Source: Flavobacteriales bacterium (GTDB taxonomy: Bacteria; Bacteroidota; Bacteroidia; Flavobacteriales; Flavobacteriaceae). Taken from it: a stretch of 64,000 nucleotides of DNA. The stretch covers positions 1,054,001-1,118,000 of the forward strand of contig JAFLBS010000001.1 of assembly GCA_017303755.1 (NCBI GenBank), read 5' to 3'. The notes under the pieces are model-generated. The model was given only the letters and a program-made list of their open reading frames with translations, had not been told where the DNA came from and did no database searches. The position numbers and the translations under genes were made by a program. Below are positions 59,163-64,000 of the stretch, piece by piece (the first letter of the stretch is position 1; every line of letters starts with the position of its first letter).

Positions 59163-61854
59163 AAAATAGCCAAATTATCATCAAAATAGATAAAGCTCCA
59201 ACAATTGAAACCCAAATCCAATAATTACCCGATTCTTTTTTATCCAACGTTCCGTAATATACAAACGAACTCCAATAATACGGAGATTTTTTGGCATTCG
59301 GAATGCTTTCATCAGCCAAATAATCGAGTTTGGCTTGGTTTGTCGATTCAAAATAGGACTTGCCATTTTTCATATTAGAATAAAATTTATCCATCAAAAC
59401 CGAGGTGGTATAATCGTTGACTTTCCACAGTGAAAATAAAATATTTTGTACTCCAGCAAACTGAAATCCACGAGCCACACTCATTGCGCCTTCCGCTTTG
59501 TATAACTTTCCAATTCCAGTTTCACACGCACTCAACACCACCAAATCGGGATTCATTTCCAAATGATACAACTCAGAATACAGCACTTCTTGATCGTAAA
59601 ATTTAATACTTGCGGGCGTGACCAAATCACCCGAAGAAGCATGCGTCGATAAGTGAATAATCGAATAATTGGCTGCATTCTTCTTAAAATTCTGAAGAGT
59701 AGCCTTTCCGTTTTCAAAATACATTCCGTCAAAATAGGATTGAATTTTTTGCTTCTCTTTTTTGGAAAAAGCCAATTCTAAATTCGTTTTTTCAAAAACT
59801 GGGAAAATACCTAAAACACTTTCTTTTTGACGTTTAAACGGAATTGAATTCAGATAAAAATCGGCCGAATTGCTGTAACCTATAGCATATTCGTACAATA
59901 GAAATTTCATTTTCGCAAAATTGGTTGTGGATGATTCTTCTGTAACTAAGGCTTCAAAAGGCAATAGCGTCAAAATGCCATCCGGAATAATAATAAGTTT
60001 TTTGTAACCCCAAGCCTTTGGGATTTTTAATGTAGAATATGCATTGTGTGCATGGGAATTAAATTGTGCAGGGTTTTTGGAGATGGAATCTGAATCGTTG
60101 AAATAAGATATAAAATTGAGAATTGCTCTTCCTTCTGTTTTAAGTCTATTCAACTGGATTTTATTATTTTCAATTGTGAAAAAATACATTCTTTCAAAAC
60201 CAACAAAATATTCAATCATCATTGCCTGATTTTTTTTCAGTTTTGAATACAAATCAGCAAGATTCAGTTCATAAGATTCCTTGTCTTTTTTAGAGAATTT
60301 TGATTTCAATAACAACATCAATTCATTTTGTTTTTGTATCGCTTCATTGATTTTTGAAATGTCAGCATCATCTAATTTCTGTTGTTCTTTCAGAATAGTA
60401 GTGTTCCAGTTTTGTAATTGCTCTACCATTAGTTTTTCCTCTCTCGATTGGTGTTTCGAATCCAAAAGCGATTGCCTCAAAACAGCCGATTTGGTTTTTT
60501 CTGCCAATAAAAATGCTGCTTCGATATAGCTTATTTTTTGCTCCTTTTTGTACAATGAAAAATAGATTTCTAGACATTTTTCCGTGCGATTTCGGTTCCG
60601 AACTTGATTGATGATTTTCGAATTTTCGTATACCAACATCGATTGAAACAGTTCTTCAATGTGAAACGCCAAATTGTAACTTTCTAGTGCTTTTTTAGGT
60701 TGGTTTTGAGTTAAAAACAACTCGGCTTGTAAATCCAAAGCATCTAGTAAAACGGTTTCGGCATACAAATCATTTTTTTTTGGAAGTACTGATTGTGTTG
60801 CAGAATAATTCGGAATTAAAACATTAAAAACAGCTTTTAAATTGATTTGACTTTCGTCGAATGCAGCGCTTTGAAAGTCTAATAATGCAATGTCGTAATA
60901 CAATTGTGCTTGCTTTCTGGGTTCGCTATTTGGATTTTCAAAAAACAAATCTCGAGACTTTTCCATCCATTCTTTAGCCTTTTCAAAATGATTTTCTCGG
61001 GCTTCAATCTTGGCTAAATTCCTATAGGCATTCGATAATGCTTGTGACTGATTTTTTTCCGATTGTAACAATGAAATTGTCTTTTTGAAAGCTTCTTCGC
61101 CTTTAATAAATGGATTGCTTTTAATTGCAAATAATTTTTCTGTACTTAAAAGATAATTGGTTCCTAAATTATTCCATAAGTTTCCTTTTTGAATAGTGGT
61201 TAACCTCTCGGTTTTTAAGGTTTTTTCCAATAAATCAATCGCTTCAATAATACGTCCAGTGTTTTGATATACATTCGATAAATTCAAAATTGCTGCGTAT
61301 TTTTGCTCCTGATTTTGCTCCAAATTAGCAATGTAATAATACTGTTTGATGGTGTTTTCAGCACTGTCATAATCTCCAATTATAGCATACAAATTGCCCA
61401 AAGGTTTCAAACACGATTCGGTAATATCGTAGCTGGATAATTTGTTTTTCTGATACAATTGCCATGCTTTTTCATAACTTTTGATGGCTTTCTGAGTAAA
61501 ACCCAACTGATTTTCGTAGTAGGCTTTATTGCATTTTAAAATTACAAACGCTAGTAACTCGGGTTTTGTTTTAGGTGAAAAAGTAACTTCGGTTTTTTCT
61601 AACTTTTTTAAATTCTCAGCATTCGGTTGCGCGACAAAAGCATCAACAGCATTGTAGATTTTATCTTCTAAAGAAATAGCCCGACTTTGTGAAAAAGCCA
61701 TTTGCGAAATGAAAAATAGAAGTGTGATTTTTTTCCACCATGTAAGGCATATAAGGTCAGATAAGCAAAAACTTAAATTTCTTATATGCCTTATAGGGTT
61801 CAGAAAAAACTTTGCGAGCATTGCGAAAAACATTGCGCCTTTGCGGTTAAACAT
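59128..61854 (-). CDS. TPR-CHAT domain protease, membrane-anchored (start uncertain)
   Basis: A protein of up to 908 residues with about ten TPR-like helical repeats (roughly 70-420), a coiled region, and a C-terminal CHAT (caspase-like) domain. The dyad is present: His738 in HLSTHASSGDLV and Cys777 in LSACETGIGKLYKAEGAMS. A transmembrane helix follows (WIWVSIVGALSILMIIWLFL) with a basic tail. The annotated start is doubtful: the first 40 residues are translated repeat DNA, and the natural signal (KKITLLFFISQMAFSQ) has no in-frame start codon next to it. An ATG at about 61742 is out of frame by one base across a run of seven A. Expected topology is periplasmic TPR/CHAT with an inner- or outer-membrane anchor. 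Confidence 0.85.
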   Translation of the reverse strand: MFNRKGAMFFAMLAKFFLNPIRHIRNLSFCLSDLICLTWWKKITLLFFISQMAFSQSRAISLEDKIYNAVDAFVAQPNAENLKKLEKTEVTFSPKTKPELLAFVILKCNKAYYENQLGFTQKAIKSYEKAWQLYQKNKLSSYDITESCLKPLGNLYAIIGDYDSAENTIKQYYYIANLEQNQEQKYAAILNLSNVYQNTGRIIEAIDLLEKTLKTERLTTIQKGNLWNNLGTNYLLSTEKLFAIKSNPFIKGEEAFKKTISLLQSEKNQSQALSNAYRNLAKIEARENHFEKAKEWMEKSRDLFFENPNSEPRKQAQLYYDIALLDFQSAAFDESQINLKAVFNVLIPNYSATQSVLPKKNDLYAETVLLDALDLQAELFLTQNQPKKALESYNLAFHIEELFQSMLVYENSKIINQVRNRNRTEKCLEIYFSLYKKEQKISYIEAAFLLAEKTKSAVLRQSLLDSKHQSREEKLMVEQLQNWNTTILKEQQKLDDADISKINEAIQKQNELMLLLKSKFSKKDKESYELNLADLYSKLKKNQAMMIEYFVGFERMYFFTIENNKIQLNRLKTEGRAILNFISYFNDSDSISKNPAQFNSHAHNAYSTLKIPKAWGYKKLIIIPDGILTLLPFEALVTEESSTTNFAKMKFLLYEYAIGYSNSADFYLNSIPFKRQKESVLGIFPVFEKTNLELAFSKKEKQKIQSYFDGMYFENGKATLQNFKKNAANYSIIHLSTHASSGDLVTPASIKFYDQEVLYSELYHLEMNPDLVVLSACETGIGKLYKAEGAMSVARGFQFAGVQNILFSLWKVNDYTTSVLMDKFYSNMKNGKSYFESTNQAKLDYLADESIPNAKKSPYYWSSFVYYGTLDKKESGNYWIWVSIVGALSILMIIWLFLSFRRRRNLIK
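61737..61850. repeat. Composite repeat: ACCATRTAAGGC hairpin plus CTTTGCGGTTAA element
   Basis: Hairpin arms ACCATGTAAGGCATATAAG (61737-61755) and CTTATATGCCTTATAGGGT (61781-61799) are followed by a 'CTTTGCGAGCATTGCG...CCTTTGCGGTTAA' unit (61809-61849). The same two-part order occurs at 13662-13776 and 61909-62005, so the parts behave as one composite repeat. The N-terminus of the CHAT reading frame runs through it. Confidence 0.75.
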
Positions 61855-61908
61855 TGAAATTTAAAATTTGTTTGTTCATGATATAAAAAACAAAAACGTA
61901 TTTTTTTA

Positions 61909-62005
61909 AACCATATAAGACACATAAGGTCAGATAAGCAAAAACTTAAATTTCTTACATGCCTTATATGGTTCAGAAAAAACTTTGCTCCTTTGCGGTT
62001 AAACA
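61909..62005. repeat. Second adjacent copy of the composite repeat
   Basis: Arms at 61909-61928 and 61953-61972 with a loop identical to that of the copy at 61737, followed by CTTTGCTCCTTTGCGGTTAA. It abuts the end of the next gene. Confidence 0.75.
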
Positions 62006-64000
62006 CTAAAACTTCCAAATCGCATAAAATTGCCAATAATTAAAATCTTTTTCAAAATTCAAATAATACCGAATTCCAACACTCGGGCCAATACGTGCAA
62101 AACCAAAAGTAGCATCAGCAAATACACTTGCGTTCATTTTTTCAAAGGCTTTGGTTGACGTTTCTTGCGAATCGGTCATACTCATTGATTCAATTTCTTC
62201 GCCAGCAGAAGGCGGATCGGTATTGAAATCGGGTGCAAATACTTTTCGACTTCGATTCACTTCTGTAGTTTCATTCAACAATACCGAAAACTGCGGTCCG
62301 ACGCCAACACCAATGTAATTGTTGATGTTGTAACGTAACGAAATCGGAACTACTTCGGCCAAATTTCGTACGGTTTTGGTACTCGATGAGGTTTGGGTAA
62401 ATCCAGTGTCATAAACAACACCTGTACTCAAAATTATGGGCGGATTAAATTGCACTTGCTGTAACCCCGATTCACTTGATGAACCACTTTCAAAATAATT
62501 ATAATACAATTCCGATTGCCAATAAAAACGATACGATTTGTAAGGTGAAATCGTCGCTCCTAAAAAGTAACTTTTCGGATTTTCTTGATCAGTGTAAAGA
62601 TTATAACCTGTTCGAACACCAATCGAAACTCCGGGTAAAAACCGAGTTACCGCATAATTGGTAATCACAGGTTCGTTTTTATCAAAAATGATAGCAGTTC
62701 GGCTCAGTGTTTTTTCTTTGTGAAAATCTTTGGCAAATTTCATGGTGTATTTCACAAAACCTTTAGTCGAATCGCGTTCGGTTACATTCTTTTGTTGGCT
62801 TCCTGGTATGTAAATGTTTTTAAAGGTAAAATGAATTTGTTTTTGTTTGATGATGGTGTCCAAACAACTGTAATTGACTTCTTCGTCTTTGGGACAAATT
62901 GGGCATTTCGGATAGGAATCGACAATTTTTAAGGTTTTTTTATCGAACATATCCGGAATATCTGTTTCCAAACGAATCATGCGCGCCGGACCTTCACCAT
63001 CGTTTTGAAAACGCGTTTTGAAATTGACGGTTTTCAATCGCACGGTTCGGTAATTCATAAACATCGCATTACTTGACATTTTATTTGGGTCGTGCGAGGT
63101 TACAATCTCCATTTCCAAGGTTTTCTTTTTGTGGTTTTTGTAACTTCGATCTGGAACATAAACTCCGCGCATTCTGACGGTCGCGCTTGTGTCTTTAATC
63201 ATTTCGGGAGTGGTTTTGAACGTAAAGAAAACATTGCGGGTTTCTTTCGAATTCATTCCGTCAAACTCAAACGTTTTGTAGTTTCTGAATTGCGATTTGC
63301 TTTCGGCCAATGTGAGTTCTAAATCTTCATTTTCATTCCAAAACGGAATTTGAAACGCCGCATTCTCATCTGCGGAAGCGATAGAAGAGTAGGAATTGTT
63401 CTCGTCTTCTACAAAGGCAATTCCGTTCTCAGAAATTTCGCGTTCACCATAATGCGTGCGGGTTTCAACTAATTCGAAATTATCGTTCTTGAATTCTTTA
63501 TCGTTGTAAAACAAATACAATTTACCATTGGCAACATAATCTAACAGATTTTGATAACTCAACACTACAACCATTTCTTCTTCGGGCATGGGTTCGCGGT
63601 TGGCAAAAAGATGAATAGAAGTCGAATCAGCCAATGTCGCCACATCGTCAAAATTGGTATCAATAACTTCAGTAACAGCTACTGTTTTCGGACGTGTTTT
63701 GGGTGGCTTTCCGTTGTCGTAATTATTCGTTACGCTAACATTGACTTTGTATTCACCAGGTTTTTTGTATACTTTCTTGGGTTCAGCAGTTTTGCTGTAG
63801 GTTCCGTCGCCGTATTCCCAGAAAAACGTGTAATTGGCTTTGGGTGCGCCAGCAATCTGAATCAAAGGCGGAGTTTCAGCTTTAAAAGCAACAACATTTC
63901 CTTTTTGGTCGTACACCACATTCGCTCGTCGAGTGATGGTATCTTTTACCTTTGTTTGTGAAAAAGAGGAGGAAATTCCAAACAGAAAAACGAGTAGAAC
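62006..64000 (-). CDS. PKD-domain and outer-membrane-barrel protein, truncated by the window edge
   Basis: The frame is open to the last base, and 664 residues are visible. The first codons read VLLVFLFGISSSFSQ, the end of a signal peptide, so the true start is just beyond 64000. A PKD domain (about 35-110, with YTFFWEYGDGTYSKTAEPKKVYKKPGEY) is followed by long strand-rich regions. A segment resembling the DUF7619-like domain of the T9SS cargos follows (SHDPNKMSSNAMFMNYRTV...FQNDGEGPARMIRLETDIP). The C-terminal 200 residues look like a beta-barrel (GVRTGYNLYTDQENPKSYFLGATISPY; ending YWQFYAIWKF). It probably resides in the outer membrane with a surface PKD part. It is upstream of the TPR-CHAT gene on the same strand. 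Confidence 0.82.
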   Translation of the reverse strand, partial: VLLVFLFGISSSFSQTKVKDTITRRANVVYDQKGNVVAFKAETPPLIQIAGAPKANYTFFWEYGDGTYSKTAEPKKVYKKPGEYKVNVSVTNNYDNGKPPKTRPKTVAVTEVIDTNFDDVATLADSTSIHLFANREPMPEEEMVVVLSYQNLLDYVANGKLYLFYNDKEFKNDNFELVETRTHYGEREISENGIAFVEDENNSYSSIASADENAAFQIPFWNENEDLELTLAESKSQFRNYKTFEFDGMNSKETRNVFFTFKTTPEMIKDTSATVRMRGVYVPDRSYKNHKKKTLEMEIVTSHDPNKMSSNAMFMNYRTVRLKTVNFKTRFQNDGEGPARMIRLETDIPDMFDKKTLKIVDSYPKCPICPKDEEVNYSCLDTIIKQKQIHFTFKNIYIPGSQQKNVTERDSTKGFVKYTMKFAKDFHKEKTLSRTAIIFDKNEPVITNYAVTRFLPGVSIGVRTGYNLYTDQENPKSYFLGATISPYKSYRFYWQSELYYNYFESGSSSESGLQQVQFNPPIILSTGVVYDTGFTQTSSSTKTVRNLAEVVPISLRYNINNYIGVGVGPQFSVLLNETTEVNRSRKVFAPDFNTDPPSAGEEIESMSMTDSQETSTKAFEKMNASVFADATFGFARIGPSVGIRYYLNFEKDFNYWQFYAIWKF

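Noticed and set aside
61800-62036. 78-residue minus-strand frame upstream of the CHAT gene
   Set aside because: It consists of translated composite repeat and overlaps the end of the PKD/barrel gene.

Overview
The window is chromosomal DNA from a member of the Bacteroidota, almost certainly Flavobacterium or a close relative. The evidence is: gliding-motility genes gldD and gldE, type IX secretion (T9SS) C-terminal sorting domains, very AT-rich intergenic DNA, few Shine-Dalgarno sequences, and repeated promoter -7 boxes of the Bacteroidetes form TAnnTTTG. No tRNA, rRNA, CRISPR array, transposase or integrase was recognised.

Layout. 1-550: repeat-rich spacer with a flavo-1-like structured element. 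0.55-1.55 kb: rplU-rpmA, with a helix-hairpin-helix extension on L21. 1.77-5.2 kb: a pair of M16 peptidases, one with the zinc motif and one without. 5.4-7.6 kb: a small lipoprotein, an EamA transporter and a heavy-metal-binding lipoprotein. 7.7-11.1 kb: mutY-ssb-gldE-gldD on the minus strand. 11.2-13.5 kb: an HU/IHF protein, a 30-residue very basic protein and RNase G. 13.5-17.9 kb: an accessory island of four unrecognised genes between repeat-filled spacers. Its main unit is a TAATG-coupled pair: a predicted winged-helix protein followed by a predicted PD-(D/E)XK nuclease. This is the best candidate for an undescribed (possibly defence) system here. 17.9-26.5 kb: penicillin-binding protein 1C, a small membrane protein and a 1896-residue alpha-2-macroglobulin lipoprotein. 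26.7-30.8 kb: tadA, a TonB-C-terminal protein, dxs and a DUF3078 protein. 31-37.7 kb: a TetR-TolC-adaptor-RND efflux operon with a visible operator palindrome. 37.9-44.1 kb: polyprenyl synthase, a small unknown protein, an outer-membrane barrel protein and sucA-sucB. 44.3-51.4 kb: a TPR/AraC membrane regulator, a secreted unknown, a propeller/RCC1 T9SS cargo and an MFS exporter. 51.4-64 kb: three tandem T9SS cargo paralogs, a retropepsin-like protein, a TPR-CHAT protease and a PKD/barrel protein that runs off the window.

Functionally the window joins housekeeping genes (ribosome, TCA cycle, isoprenoids, DNA repair) with envelope biology: gliding, surface adhesins, efflux, and a PBP1C/macroglobulin pair that may protect or repair the wall. 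A second theme is the intergenic DNA. Many spacers hold long imperfect hairpins made of short reiterated words, perfect 24-25 bp inverted repeats and palindromes. The same families recur tens of kilobases apart.

Limits: all homology statements come from motif reading by eye, with no database search. Start codons were chosen by signal peptides, codon type and position relative to promoter boxes or repeats.
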